Shown here one piece after another: positions 1-6,903 of a stretch of 11,356 bases of DNA (position 1 is its first letter; each line of letters starts with the position of its first letter). The notes under the pieces were generated by a model, which worked only from the letters and a program-made list of their open reading frames with translations, ran no database searches and was not told the origin of the DNA. A program made the translations under genes and the position numbers. Source of the stretch: Prosthecobacter sp. (lineage in GTDB: Bacteria; Verrucomicrobiota; Verrucomicrobiia; Verrucomicrobiales; Verrucomicrobiaceae); NCBI GenBank assembly GCA_025869455.1, contig JAOZVT010000469.1, positions 1 through 11,356 on the forward strand, read 5' to 3'.

Positions 1-2
1 AC

Positions 3-1091
3 AATGACTTCATCTGGGGGTGCAAGATTGGTACCACACCCGAAGGCAAAGACATTCGCTGGGGTGGCCTGGACGCCATCATTCACATTCGAGAAAAACA
101 TACCTCCGACGGCAAGGCTCACGTTGAGGGCTCTTTTGATCTTCTTCAAGCGCTCATGGATCATGGCTTTAACGGCCAAACGATGAGCATTGGTCGGGAG
201 CGTGGCGAGTTTGAGGCAGCGACTCGCTTGATGCTGCGCGCTAACCGCGAGAACCCCGACCTGGACGCCCTCTCTAAGTTTTGGAGCATTGATCAATCTG
301 CCAATGCAGTCGCCCAAGCGATGGATCTCTTCAACACGCGGCCAAAACGCCGTCAATCCTTTGGCAATGAGACTCGCGTGCCAGAGGAGCTCTGGAAAGA
401 CCATGTGAAACGCCCTTGTCCCGCAGACGCTATGTGGCGTTTCCATGCCATCAAGACGATGGCTACCGTGCGGAAGGGCATCATTGAAGTGAGAGCACCT
501 CACTATCCCCTTAGCTTCCGCTTCCGCGTCCACGGAGGTAGCCGTACGCCTAACGTTCACTGCGACAACGGCCATGAAGTACTAGTCGCCTTCACTCCCG
601 CCTCTGCTTGGGAGGGCTGCGTCGTCTTCAACCGAGACAAGAGCGCCCGCAATCGCGAGGGGTGGGGTTTTGGTGAGAGACTTGGCGTGGCTGAGTATAT
701 GCCCGACGGCTTACAAGAGGATCTGTATGGCGCAAGTTACAGCCCAGGTCAGAAGCGGGCCGCCGCGCAAGTCCGGCGCGAAACACGGCTACTCATCTCA
801 GGCAGTCACTTTGCGGGCCGCCGTGTCAGTCACGCTCAGGACAGCTTCGGCAACCAACTCACCCAAGCCCTGACCGATGACTGCAACCCATCCACTGCCA
901 TGAGCCCACCCAACCAACCTCACGCCACACCTCCTATCGTGGAGCCCACCGCCCGCAATTCCAAGCCGGAGGTCATGCCACGCGCGGCCAAGCCTCAACT
1001 TCGCCTAACCACACCGCGTCGCGGTGATGTCGAGACAACCGAGCCAGATTTCGACGAGACTGATGAGCTCGCCGCGATGGCACAACTTTAA
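3..1091 (+). CDS. Mu-like DDE transposase (MuA type), C-terminal part, 5' truncated by window
   Basis: The reading frame is open from the first bases of the window, so the 362 residues seen are the C-terminal part of a longer protein. The first ATG inside (156) is not the true start. The segment HVEGSFDLLQ (residues 40-49 of the visible part) resembles the region around the third acidic residue of DDE transposases and integrases; its Glu (codon 126-128) is the likely catalytic one. The two catalytic Asp residues would lie upstream of the window. The following helical part ends in FNTRPKRR, typical of phage transposases, and a beta-rich part (about residues 155-260) fits the Mu-type C-terminal barrel. 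The tail is rich in Pro, Ala and Thr. The MuB-like ATPase about 0.8 kb downstream supports the call. The protein would cut phage ends and join them to target DNA. An IS-type transposase is less likely given the neighbours. Confidence 0.82.
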   Translation, partial: NDFIWGCKIGTTPEGKDIRWGGLDAIIHIREKHTSDGKAHVEGSFDLLQALMDHGFNGQTMSIGRERGEFEAATRLMLRANRENPDLDALSKFWSIDQSANAVAQAMDLFNTRPKRRQSFGNETRVPEELWKDHVKRPCPADAMWRFHAIKTMATVRKGIIEVRAPHYPLSFRFRVHGGSRTPNVHCDNGHEVLVAFTPASAWEGCVVFNRDKSARNREGWGFGERLGVAEYMPDGLQEDLYGASYSPGQKRAAAQVRRETRLLISGSHFAGRRVSHAQDSFGNQLTQALTDDCNPSTAMSPPNQPHATPPIVEPTARNSKPEVMPRAAKPQLRLTTPRRGDVETTEPDFDETDELAAMAQL

Positions 1092-1104
1092 GACGTTCCT
1101 TATC

Positions 1105-1527
1105 ATGAGCCCTGAACGCACTGCCCAACTCTGCCACCATTGGGCCACCGTAGCCCAGAAGATCAGCCGCAAGATTGAGTGTCTGGAAATCGAAGCTGAA
1201 GCTAAGAGCCGCGCCCTTGATCCCCAAATCGCCGCCGAGGGACAGCGGGCTGCCCTGTTAGCAAGAGATCACCTCAAGGACCTGCAAGCCGCGCTGAAGA
1301 TCGTCACCACCCTCACCGATTACAGCGACCACTCCGACCTCGCGGATCTGCGCTGGCACATGCGGCTGGCTTGTCTGTCCTACGACTGCCGCCCTGCCGA
1401 GACAGGCTCCGCTTACGGCTTCGCTCAAGATCCTCTCATCGCCACTTTCCTGGCCACCCACCAGGAAGCCCACCCCATCCCTTCGATGGCGCTCCATCCA
1501 ATCCGGGAGTTATCCCGGAAGATGTGA
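1105..1527 (+). CDS. Hypothetical protein, helical, 140 aa
   Basis: I do not recognise the family. The ATG at 1105 is preferred over an upstream in-frame start at 1024 because it avoids a 68-base overlap with the transposase and begins with ATGAGC, the start context shared by many genes here. Residues 1-70 are rich in Ala, Glu, Lys and Arg and look helical, possibly coiled coil. The C-terminal half has Cys, His and Trp residues but no metal-binding motif I can name. It lies between the transposase and ATPase genes, so a role in transposition or early regulation is possible but unproven. No Shine-Dalgarno sequence is visible. Confidence 0.6.
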   Translation: MSPERTAQLCHHWATVAQKISRKIECLEIEAEAKSRALDPQIAAEGQRAALLARDHLKDLQAALKIVTTLTDYSDHSDLADLRWHMRLACLSYDCRPAETGSAYGFAQDPLIATFLATHQEAHPIPSMALHPIRELSRKM

Positions 1528-1560
1528 GTAATCCCAATACACCAACGAAAACATAAACGC

Positions 1561-1857
1561 ATGAAAGCAAAAACAATCAAAACAGACTTAGGCGAACTAA
1601 TCGCCGGGTTTAATGACACCGTTAATGGTGAGAAAATTACCAAGTCAAGTGCGGTGCTTGGCACCCACGCGACTGACGTCACGATGACACATCATGATGG
1701 TAAACAACATCAACTTCTCGTCATCCACTGCATGGGCGGCTCCATCGCCATTCAGAGCAAGCATCGAGGATTTAGATTTAGCCTGGAGGCCTTAGTCAAT
1801 CACGCAGTCGAAGCGGGCGTTTTGGCTGAATCCATCGACTTTAAGGAGCGGTGCTAA
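1561..1857 (+). CDS. Hypothetical protein, 98 aa, in a low-G+C patch
   Basis: This small protein has a lysine-rich start (MKAKTIKTDLGEL), a central part rich in His, Gly and Met, and a C-terminal helix. I recognise no domain. The first 60 bases are about 40% G+C (24 of 60), well below most neighbouring genes, and the leader is A-rich. A 36-base TCCTG repeat begins five bases after the stop codon. The same arrangement (AT-rich gene, then repeat) recurs at 5866-6245, suggesting an inserted cassette. It interrupts the spacing between transposase and ATPase, which in phage Mu are adjacent. Confidence 0.6.
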   Translation: MKAKTIKTDLGELIAGFNDTVNGEKITKSSAVLGTHATDVTMTHHDGKQHQLLVIHCMGGSIAIQSKHRGFRFSLEALVNHAVEAGVLAESIDFKERC

Positions 1858-1862
1858 CCAAC

Positions 1863-1898
1863 TCCTGTCAATCCTGCTAATCCTGAAATCCTGTCCAA
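1863..1898 (+). repeat. TCCTG short-period repeat, copy 1
   Basis: These 36 bases contain four TCCTG units spaced 8-9 bases apart (TCCTGNNAA-like). They match the copy at 6210-6245 at 33 of 36 positions. The repeat sits between the stop of an AT-rich small gene and the ATG of the MuB-like ATPase, 19 bases before that ATG. I recall similar AATCCTG-type dispersed repeats in Verrucomicrobia-type genomes, but this was not searched. It may be a dispersed genomic repeat or a transcribed leader element. Confidence 0.85.
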
Positions 1899-1917
1899 TC
1901 TCCCCACCCCACATCCC

Positions 1918-2943
1918 ATGAGCACCACACAACAAACACCCGCGCAAGAGCTGCGCACCCTCGCCCTCCAAATTCTGGAGATCTCCAATGCCGATGACCT
2001 CAGCAAAGCTGAGTTGATCCGTCTGCACCCTGGCCTTGGCCAGTCTGACAAGACCATCACCGCGATTGCGAAAGGCAGGACCGATGACCTGGACATTGAG
2101 AAATGGCTGCCTGCATACAGGAGCGTCTTCAATGAGCTAGTCGGTGCCTCTGGTGATGACGAGCTCACGCTTTACGAGGAACTGAGTAGCGCCATAGCCG
2201 TTCGTGGCCAGACCAGCCGTCTGATTTACAGCCGCACTCTCGCCCGTATCCTCATCATCAAAGGGGAGACAGGAACGGGCAAGACGAGTGCCCTAGACAT
2301 CATCCGTGAAAAGTATAACGACATGACCGTCCAGCCTCGTGTGTTTCGCGTGGAGGCCTCGGCAGCATGGGGAGACAGGCCTAACAGCATGCTCGAAGAA
2401 ATGCTCAGCGCCTTGGGTGTTGATCCTGGCCGCCGCAATGCCACGGCCCGACTGCGTAAGCTGGCCGACACCATCAATACTCGCGGTGTTGGCACCATTA
2501 TCCAAGTGGATGAGGTACATGACTTTGGCGTCCGCTGCCTGCGAACGCTCAAGACGGTGATTAGCCAGTCGAACGTCAAGATCCAACTGGCCTGTCACAA
2601 GCGGCTTTTCAGGACCATCGAAACCGAGCACGCCGATGACCTCTCCCAACTCACAGGAAACCGTCTCTTGGCCATCGTCGAGCTCGGAGCACCTCAGGAC
2701 GATGACGTGAAGATCTTGCTGCAAAAGCGGCTGCCTACCATTGCAAGTGATCAGCTCCCCGCCTCTGCCACTGAATTGGCCCGCCATGCTCGCGGCAACG
2801 GCAATCTAGCCTTTGTCCGTGAGGTCCTTGTCCGCGCCCACCGTGCCCAGGCCAAGACTAAGACGCCAGTCACCCTTGAAGATATCAAGCGTCACATCGG
2901 TGACGAGCTCAAGGCCCGCAACAAAGCCACCACCAGCCTTTAA
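1918..2943 (+). CDS. MuB-like AAA+ ATPase, transposition target protein
   Basis: This 341-residue protein is close to Mu B (about 312 aa) in length. Residues 1-75 form a helical N-terminal part with a helix-turn-helix look (AELIRLHPGLGQSDKTITAI), matching the DNA-binding domain expected at the start of MuB. The AAA+ core has Walker A GETGTGKT at residues 116-123 and Walker B TIIQVDE at 193-199, with His201 following. A sensor-like strand (KIQLACHKRLF) is at about 221-231, and a helical lid with basic residues closes the protein. The family binds DNA in an ATP-dependent way, selects target sites and activates the transposase. It follows the transposase gene with two small genes between. The ATG is preceded by a C-rich leader with no Shine-Dalgarno sequence. 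A TniB/IstB-type relative is the alternative, but the Mu-like context argues for MuB. Confidence 0.88.
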   Translation: MSTTQQTPAQELRTLALQILEISNADDLSKAELIRLHPGLGQSDKTITAIAKGRTDDLDIEKWLPAYRSVFNELVGASGDDELTLYEELSSAIAVRGQTSRLIYSRTLARILIIKGETGTGKTSALDIIREKYNDMTVQPRVFRVEASAAWGDRPNSMLEEMLSALGVDPGRRNATARLRKLADTINTRGVGTIIQVDEVHDFGVRCLRTLKTVISQSNVKIQLACHKRLFRTIETEHADDLSQLTGNRLLAIVELGAPQDDDVKILLQKRLPTIASDQLPASATELARHARGNGNLAFVREVLVRAHRAQAKTKTPVTLEDIKRHIGDELKARNKATTSL

Positions 2944-2962
2944 CCCAACTCAACACCACGTC

Positions 2963-3319
2963 ATGAGCATCCCAAAGACAGCCAAGAAGAAAGCCAGCAA
3001 AGCCCGCGCGCTAGACTGGAAAGAGATCGCCTTCGCGCTGGCCCGACAAGTCAATTTCTCCATCCAATACCTCGCTCCCCGAGGCGGCGGGAGCGGCCTA
3101 CTCCTCAACATCAAGACGGGCGAAAGCCGTCATTGGAAAGAGGATGCCGCCGATGCCCTGGAGCTCATCCCCGGCCTCAAGGTGGATCGTGAAATGATGC
3201 ACCTCATGTCCCTGCCTCGCCAGCAGCGGGAGAAGAAGATCAAGACCCTAGCCGCCAGACGCTCTGCCGAAATCAAAGAAGCCCCCAAGGCCCCCAAGAA
3301 GGCCAAAACCAATTCCTAA
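2963..3319 (+). CDS. Hypothetical basic protein, 118 aa
   Basis: The start at 2963 (ATGAGC) is chosen because an in-frame start at 2813 would overlap the ATPase gene by 131 bases. The N-terminus (MSIPKTAKKKASKARA) and C-terminus (about residues 94-118, with EAPKAPKKAKTNS) are rich in Lys and Ala, like flexible nucleic-acid-binding tails. The middle has an aromatic and glycine-rich segment (YLAPRGGGSGLLLN) and a Trp-containing strand. I recognise no family. It lies 19 bases after the ATPase stop and probably shares its transcript. DNA binding is inferred from charge only. Confidence 0.6.
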   Translation: MSIPKTAKKKASKARALDWKEIAFALARQVNFSIQYLAPRGGGSGLLLNIKTGESRHWKEDAADALELIPGLKVDREMMHLMSLPRQQREKKIKTLAARRSAEIKEAPKAPKKAKTNS

Positions 3320-3343
3320 CCAACACTTCACCACCCACACCCC

Positions 3344-3814
3344 ATGAGCACACCCCACATCATTCCTCCGGCTGAGATTGTCGCCGACACCCTGCGCCTG
3401 GCCCTTGACCAGGTGCGTGAATTTACCGTTGGCCTCAACACTGAGGCCCCCAAGTTTGACGCCGTCCTCGGCTGTCTTACCATTCTGGCCCGGCTGGATC
3501 TGACCGTCATGCAAGCCCATGTTTTGCTGTGCATCGCCCGACAGCCTGACCGCCCCCTACATGACATCGCCACCGACGTGAGCCAGCCGGTGATGACCAT
3601 CAATGATGCCGTCGCCAACCTCTTCGCTCGCAAGCTGGTCTTGATCCCTTTTGGCGGAGCCATCCACCTAACCCCCGAAGGCGAGAACGTCACCACCGTC
3701 ATCATCTCATGCACCGCCCTGGCTGAGGCCTCCAACGCGCTCCGACGCATGCAGGCCGCCCGCACTGCCGTCACCACAGCTATCACCGCTGCCACGGATT
3801 TCACCTGCCGCTGA
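3344..3814 (+). CDS. Winged-helix (MarR-like fold) DNA-binding protein, 156 aa
   Basis: Residues 52-66 form a helix (DLTVMQAHVLLCIAR). They are followed by a helix-turn-helix at about 71-97 (PLHDIATDVSQPVMTINDAV, then ANLFARK) and a wing at 98-113 (LVLIPFGGAIHLTPEG). This order matches MarR-type winged-helix domains. N- and C-terminal helices rich in Ala and Leu could form a dimer interface. The gene sits between small early genes in the same orientation, so it may regulate the prophage early region, but its target is unknown. The start is ATGAGCAC after a C- and A-rich leader. Confidence 0.65.
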   Translation: MSTPHIIPPAEIVADTLRLALDQVREFTVGLNTEAPKFDAVLGCLTILARLDLTVMQAHVLLCIARQPDRPLHDIATDVSQPVMTINDAVANLFARKLVLIPFGGAIHLTPEGENVTTVIISCTALAEASNALRRMQAARTAVTTAITAATDFTCR

Positions 3815-3836
3815 TCCACACCTCACCCTATGAGCC

Positions 3837-4226
3837 ATGAGCACCAAATCACTCAAGAAAGCCTCGAAAAAGCGCTTGGCCACCAATCCAAGCGGAGAAA
3901 TTACACTCATTGATTCCCCCGCCTTCGAGAAGCCGTGGACGGTGGAATCTGAAATAAAGGAGCGCCCCCCCTGTCATGGGCACATCATCAAAACCCGCGT
4001 CAGCATCCTCAAGCATAAGGGCCAAGTAGTGATGTCCCTGGAAGGCCCAAACAGCGACGGCACTCTCCGTGCCCTGTCCGACCAATACAACGCCCAAAAC
4101 AAGCCACTCATCCAACACACATTGGCGTTTGCGGACTTGCCTGAAAAAGCCAGAGGCCGCCTCAGCGCCAAAAGATACAAACACCTCACAGGCCCTGAGT
4201 TCATCACCACAGACTCTCAACCCTAA
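3837..4226 (+). CDS. Hypothetical protein, 129 aa
   Basis: The protein starts with a lysine-rich tail (MSTKSLKKASKKRL) very like the start of the Gam-like protein encoded next. The body is probably mixed alpha/beta, with a strand-rich centre (about residues 48-65, including ILKHKGQVVMSLEG). I cannot assign a family. A second ATG seven bases upstream (3830) is in another frame and opens only a 27-codon ORF, so 3837 is preferred. The gap to the next gene is 13 bases, which supports cotranscription with gam. Confidence 0.6.
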   Translation: MSTKSLKKASKKRLATNPSGEITLIDSPAFEKPWTVESEIKERPPCHGHIIKTRVSILKHKGQVVMSLEGPNSDGTLRALSDQYNAQNKPLIQHTLAFADLPEKARGRLSAKRYKHLTGPEFITTDSQP

Positions 4227-4239
4227 CAAAACCTATTTC

Positions 4240-4830
4240 ATGAGCACCAAGACCCCAAAAAACATCAAGGCTAAAACCATCAAAGCCAAACGCGCCAAGC
4301 TAGCCACCCTCATCAAAGACCGCCCCGAGCTGGAAAAGAAACTCGGTGAACTCACCCGCGCCACCATCCTTCAAAACAGCCTAACCGCTGAAATGAACGC
4401 CGAGATTGAGGCGATTAAAGCCCGCTTCACCTCCAAGCTGGAAACCCATAAGGAAACCGTCAGCGAATGCACCACAGCCATTGAAACCTATGCGCTTGGT
4501 CATCGTGATGAACTGTTTGGCAAAGACTCCAAGACGGTCGAAATCGCCGGGCATGAATTGAGTTTCCGTGACAACGGCGGAGCCGTGGACACGGTCAAGG
4601 GCATCTCACAGGCCACCGCCCTGGACCGCCTGATCAGTCATGAGAATGAAGAGATTGCCGATCTCTTTGTCACCTGGAAAGCCAGCCTAGCCAAAGACGT
4701 GATCAAAGCCAAATGGCCAGACCATCAAGAGTTCCTGACCAGTATCGGCCTGAAGCTGGAACACAGCGAAAACTTCACCATCAAGCTCAGCCTGGTGGAA
4801 GGGGCTGAAACCCAACTCAAAGCCGCCTAA
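4240..4830 (+). CDS. gam: Mu Gam-like host-nuclease inhibitor, 196 aa
   Basis: After a Lys-rich tail (residues 1-25), residues 30-88 form a long charged helix with coiled-coil character. It contains EMNAEIEAIKARF, a pattern typical of the Gam family. It is followed by HRDELFGKDSKTVEIAGHEL (88-107) and SFRDNG, a turn and beta strand that are also characteristic. A C-terminal helical and beta region ends near residue 196; Mu Gam is about 174 residues. Mu Gam binds the ends of double-stranded DNA and shields them from exonucleases such as RecBCD; it is related to Ku proteins. Its position downstream of the transposase and ATPase genes matches Mu-like phages. The start ATGAGC at 4240 is chosen over upstream in-frame starts such as 4069, which would overlap the previous gene. 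Confidence 0.85.
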   Translation: MSTKTPKNIKAKTIKAKRAKLATLIKDRPELEKKLGELTRATILQNSLTAEMNAEIEAIKARFTSKLETHKETVSECTTAIETYALGHRDELFGKDSKTVEIAGHELSFRDNGGAVDTVKGISQATALDRLISHENEEIADLFVTWKASLAKDVIKAKWPDHQEFLTSIGLKLEHSENFTIKLSLVEGAETQLKAA

Positions 4831-4837
4831 CCCACTT

Positions 4838-4933
4838 ATGAAACGTCACAAAACCCGCCGCGTGCCACCACTCGTCAAGGCCACTCGCGCCAGCCGTAGC
4901 CGCACCAGCCGCCTACTCAAAAAGCTAGCCTAA
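4838..4933 (+). CDS. Small highly basic peptide, 31 aa
   Basis: An ATG seven bases after the gam stop opens a 31-residue frame ending in TAA. It begins MKRHKTRRVPPLVKATRASR and continues with Ser, Arg and Lys. About 12 of 31 residues are Lys or Arg, and no acidic residue is present. It fills the gap between gam and the next gene (start 4938) almost exactly, which favours a real gene. The composition suggests nucleic-acid binding, but no family is recognised and it could be a chance frame in a basic codon-rich stretch. Confidence 0.45.
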   Translation: MKRHKTRRVPPLVKATRASRSRTSRLLKKLA

Positions 4934-4937
4934 GATC

Positions 4938-5222
4938 ATGTCGCGCACCTTCACTCCGCAACCCTGCGTCACTCAAAAGACCTACATGCAGGCGTTAGGC
5001 TTCACGTCTCATGAGACTGAAGATCCCGACAAAACACCTTGGGCCATTTGCCTCAGTGGTCATGATGTCTTTAGGATTATACTCAGCAACTCCGACGCGG
5101 CAGAGCCCCCCAAGATCATGACACAGATCATTGAGCTTGCCCAGCATCAGGGCCGCCAGCTTCAGGCGCAAAAGATCCGAAGCGCCCTAACTGAAGCACT
5201 CCACCCCAAATCCACGCCATGA
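4938..5222 (+). CDS. Hypothetical protein, 94 aa
   Basis: This small protein has no domain that I recognise. Residues 15-35 are polar and contain TSHETEDPDK. A short hydrophobic strand (about 40-50, HDVFRIILSN) follows, then an amphipathic C-terminal helix rich in Gln, Ala and Lys (AQHQGRQLQAQKIRSALTEA). Its stop overlaps the next start as ATGA at 5219, so it is likely translationally coupled to the GemA-like gene. The start lies four bases after the stop of the 31-residue peptide. Confidence 0.6.
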   Translation: MSRTFTPQPCVTQKTYMQALGFTSHETEDPDKTPWAICLSGHDVFRIILSNSDAAEPPKIMTQIIELAQHQGRQLQAQKIRSALTEALHPKSTP

Positions 5223-5869
5223 GCCGCCCCGCCTTAGTCCCCTTTGATCCCGATTTGTTAGGCCAGGTCACACCGGCCGAAAAAGCTGAACCCGCGCCCC
5301 TGATGCTAAGCCAAGTCATGGCGGAGCTAGATCACCCAGACAATCTCAAAGGCGTAGCCAAACCCTTGGACAATGATGCTAAGTGGAAGCTGAGCGACTT
5401 GGCTAAACGTACCTACAACCAGCTCCACAACGCGGGGCAAATCTCCACCGGTGAAACCCTGGAGTCTTTTCGCCGCCGCGTCTCCATTGCAGCTTGTGGC
5501 AAGCGTATTAGCCAGGCTTGTCATGCTGATAGAATGCTAATTCAGGCCGCTTTTCTCACTCTCAAGGGCCAGACCCGTGAGGCCGCGCGCGCCGTGGTGA
5601 AGGCTGCCACCACGGCCCTGGACATCGCGAAACACAAGCTTTGGGAAAAGGTCTCAGAGCTACACCTCACCCCCTCTTACGCTGAGGGAATCAGCCGCCG
5701 ATTCTATCGCTGCGACATCGCTCAACTGACCCATCCGAAACAGGTTTGGGCGGTCTTTTATACCATCGTCAACAATGCCAACAAGGCCGCTGGCAAAGGC
5801 AATGACAGCAATCGCTGGAAAGCCCTGCGCGCAAAGCGGCAGACCACCAAGACAACCAAGAGCTTATGA
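5219..5869 (+). CDS. Possible GemA/gp16-like phage regulatory protein, 216 aa
   Basis: After a Pro- and Ala-rich N-terminus, residues 52-75 are helical. Residues 84-116 include RRRVSIAACGKRISQACHAD. The C-terminal part (142-188) reads WEKVSELHLTPSYAEGISRR, followed by an aromatic turn, LTHPKQVWAVF and a final helix. That last pattern resembles the end of Mu gp16/GemA family proteins (a helix, S-x-YAE-I-RR, then a helix starting near a TP or HP turn). The N-terminal half does not clearly fit the family, so I treat the call as tentative. GemA-type genes lie in the early region of Mu-like phages between gam and the middle regulator mor, which fits here. Translational coupling to both neighbours (ATGA at 5219 and 5866) is clear. 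Confidence 0.45.
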   Translation: MSRPALVPFDPDLLGQVTPAEKAEPAPLMLSQVMAELDHPDNLKGVAKPLDNDAKWKLSDLAKRTYNQLHNAGQISTGETLESFRRRVSIAACGKRISQACHADRMLIQAAFLTLKGQTREAARAVVKAATTALDIAKHKLWEKVSELHLTPSYAEGISRRFYRCDIAQLTHPKQVWAVFYTIVNNANKAAGKGNDSNRWKALRAKRQTTKTTKSL

Positions 5870-6198
5870 AAGAAGAAACACCAAACAACGAAGATCTCTC
5901 ATTTTCATGCATCCTGAAGAGACTCGCTGAGGGGACTCTTAGTAACTGGTGGCAGAGAATGCGCCTCAAAAACCCATCTTACTTAGTTGAGGGCGGGCCA
6001 TTAACTCATGATGTAGCTAGAGCCTCAAATGTGACGATTCGCAAAGCCTACCTTAAGCTTGAGAAAATGAGAGCTAAAGGGCTAGTCATTAAACATGGGG
6101 GCAGGGGTGGCATCTGCCGTTGGTGGCCCGCAGAGGATGACTCTCCATACATTCCTGAACAAACGGACCATAACACCGCGCTCGCTGATCCAGCCTAA
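5866..6198 (+). CDS. Winged-helix DNA-binding protein, 110 aa, AT-rich gene
   Basis: Residues 46-88 form a winged helix: LTHDVARASNVTIRKAYLKL, then EKMRAKGLVIKHGGRGGICR. These are a first helix, a recognition helix with Thr and Arg, and a basic, glycine-rich wing. The N-terminal 40 residues are polar with a Trp pair. The gene is distinctly AT-richer than its neighbours: two sampled 60-base stretches have 28 and 25 G+C. It starts within the previous stop (ATGA). A TCCTG repeat follows 11 bases after its own stop. It could be the middle-operon regulator of the prophage or a late-acquired cargo gene; the fold is likely, the role unknown. Confidence 0.65.
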   Translation: MKEETPNNEDLSFSCILKRLAEGTLSNWWQRMRLKNPSYLVEGGPLTHDVARASNVTIRKAYLKLEKMRAKGLVIKHGGRGGICRWWPAEDDSPYIPEQTDHNTALADPA

Positions 6199-6209
6199 CT
6201 AATTACCCG

Positions 6210-6245
6210 TCCTGTAAATCCTGCCAATCCTGAAATCCTGTCTAA
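6210..6245 (+). repeat. TCCTG short-period repeat, copy 2
   Basis: This 36-base copy differs from 1863-1898 at three positions. It also carries four TCCTG units spaced 8-9 bases apart. It lies between the AT-rich winged-helix gene and the ATG at 6258, 12 bases before that ATG. Both copies have the same orientation relative to transcription and the same neighbourhood, so they are likely copies of one dispersed element. Confidence 0.85.
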
Positions 6246-6257
6246 CCCAACACCACC

Positions 6258-6575
6258 ATGAGCACCCCGACCACCACACCCAAACGCCGCCGCAAGGCCC
6301 CTCAAGCCAAGCCCGCCCCAAGCCTAACCACCTACACCGTGAAGCTTCGCAGCCCGGCTTACTGCCACTTCCTGAGACTGTATGAAAACGTCTTGGACGT
6401 GGATCTGGAGACTGAGGGCGTCCCCGCTTCCGCCGCCGCTGGCCGCGTCAAGATAGGCGATGGCGACACCCTCACAGAAGCCCGCCGGCTGCCGCATTCA
6501 CATCATCTGATCTGCAAGACAGCCGACGGTCATCTGGTCCTCGTGGACTCCCGAGATCTGGCCCCAAACGCCTAA
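6258..6575 (+). CDS. Hypothetical protein, 105 aa
   Basis: The N-terminus is basic (MSTPTTTPKRRRKAPQAKPA) and probably disordered. Residues 23-105 look like a small beta-rich domain (YTVKLRSPAYCHFLRL, then VKIGDGDTL and HLVLVDSRDL near the end). I recognise no family. The ATGAGCACC start follows a C- and A-rich leader after the TCCTG repeat. Its G+C returns to the high level of the element, in contrast to the preceding gene. Confidence 0.6.
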   Translation: MSTPTTTPKRRRKAPQAKPAPSLTTYTVKLRSPAYCHFLRLYENVLDVDLETEGVPASAAAGRVKIGDGDTLTEARRLPHSHHLICKTADGHLVLVDSRDLAPNA

Positions 6576-6600
6576 CACCTAACTTCAACACATCCTTTTT

Positions 6601-6879
6601 ATGCGTCTGATTTTATCCTTTCTATTGATTCCCCTTTGCAACTTCGCCGCCTGCCTCTTGGCTCTGGATTTCCTGGACCTGCATTCCTTGTTGGCCCTGA
6701 AGAAAGCCTTCGTCTTTTCCCTTTCATTGACCTGCTTTGAATTGGGCGTCTTGGCGGTCGCTTGGTTCTTTTGGGATGGCGTCATTGATGGGCGGATACG
6801 GGCCAACCACAATATGGTTACTGAGCGAAGTCAAACCCAGGAAGCCCCCCCCACGTCAGCCCCAGGCGACGACCGTTAA
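6601..6879 (+). CDS. Small inner-membrane protein with two membrane segments, 92 aa
   Basis: Two hydrophobic stretches are visible, at about residues 3-24 (LILSFLLIPLCNFAACLLAL) and 38-60 (VFSLSLTCFELGVLAVAWFF). They are separated by a short loop with a Lys pair and followed by a polar tail of about 30 residues. Both ends would be on the same side of the membrane. Size and topology fit a class II holin or another small phage membrane protein, but no endolysin or spanin is visible nearby, so lysis is speculative. A run of five T lies directly before the ATG, and no Shine-Dalgarno sequence is present. Confidence 0.6.
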   Translation: MRLILSFLLIPLCNFAACLLALDFLDLHSLLALKKAFVFSLSLTCFELGVLAVAWFFWDGVIDGRIRANHNMVTERSQTQEAPPTSAPGDDR

Positions 6880-6903
6880 TCTCACCCCACACCCTTTCCT
6901 GTT

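Noticed and set aside
1024..1104. Longer N-terminus for the gene ending at 1527
   Set aside because: It would overlap the transposase by 68 bases, while the ATGAGC start at 1105 matches the start context of neighbouring genes.
2293..2787. Minus-strand open frame of 164 codons opposite the ATPase gene
   Set aside because: It is antisense to the clear Walker A/B ATPase and has no independent support.
3328..3819. Minus-strand open frame of 163 codons opposite the winged-helix gene
   Set aside because: It mirrors the sense gene almost exactly; its Arg-, Ser- and Met-rich composition looks like a high-G+C shadow.
3830..3913. 27-codon frame starting at the ATG before 3837
   Set aside because: It is short, out of frame with and overlapped by the 129-residue gene, and has no support.
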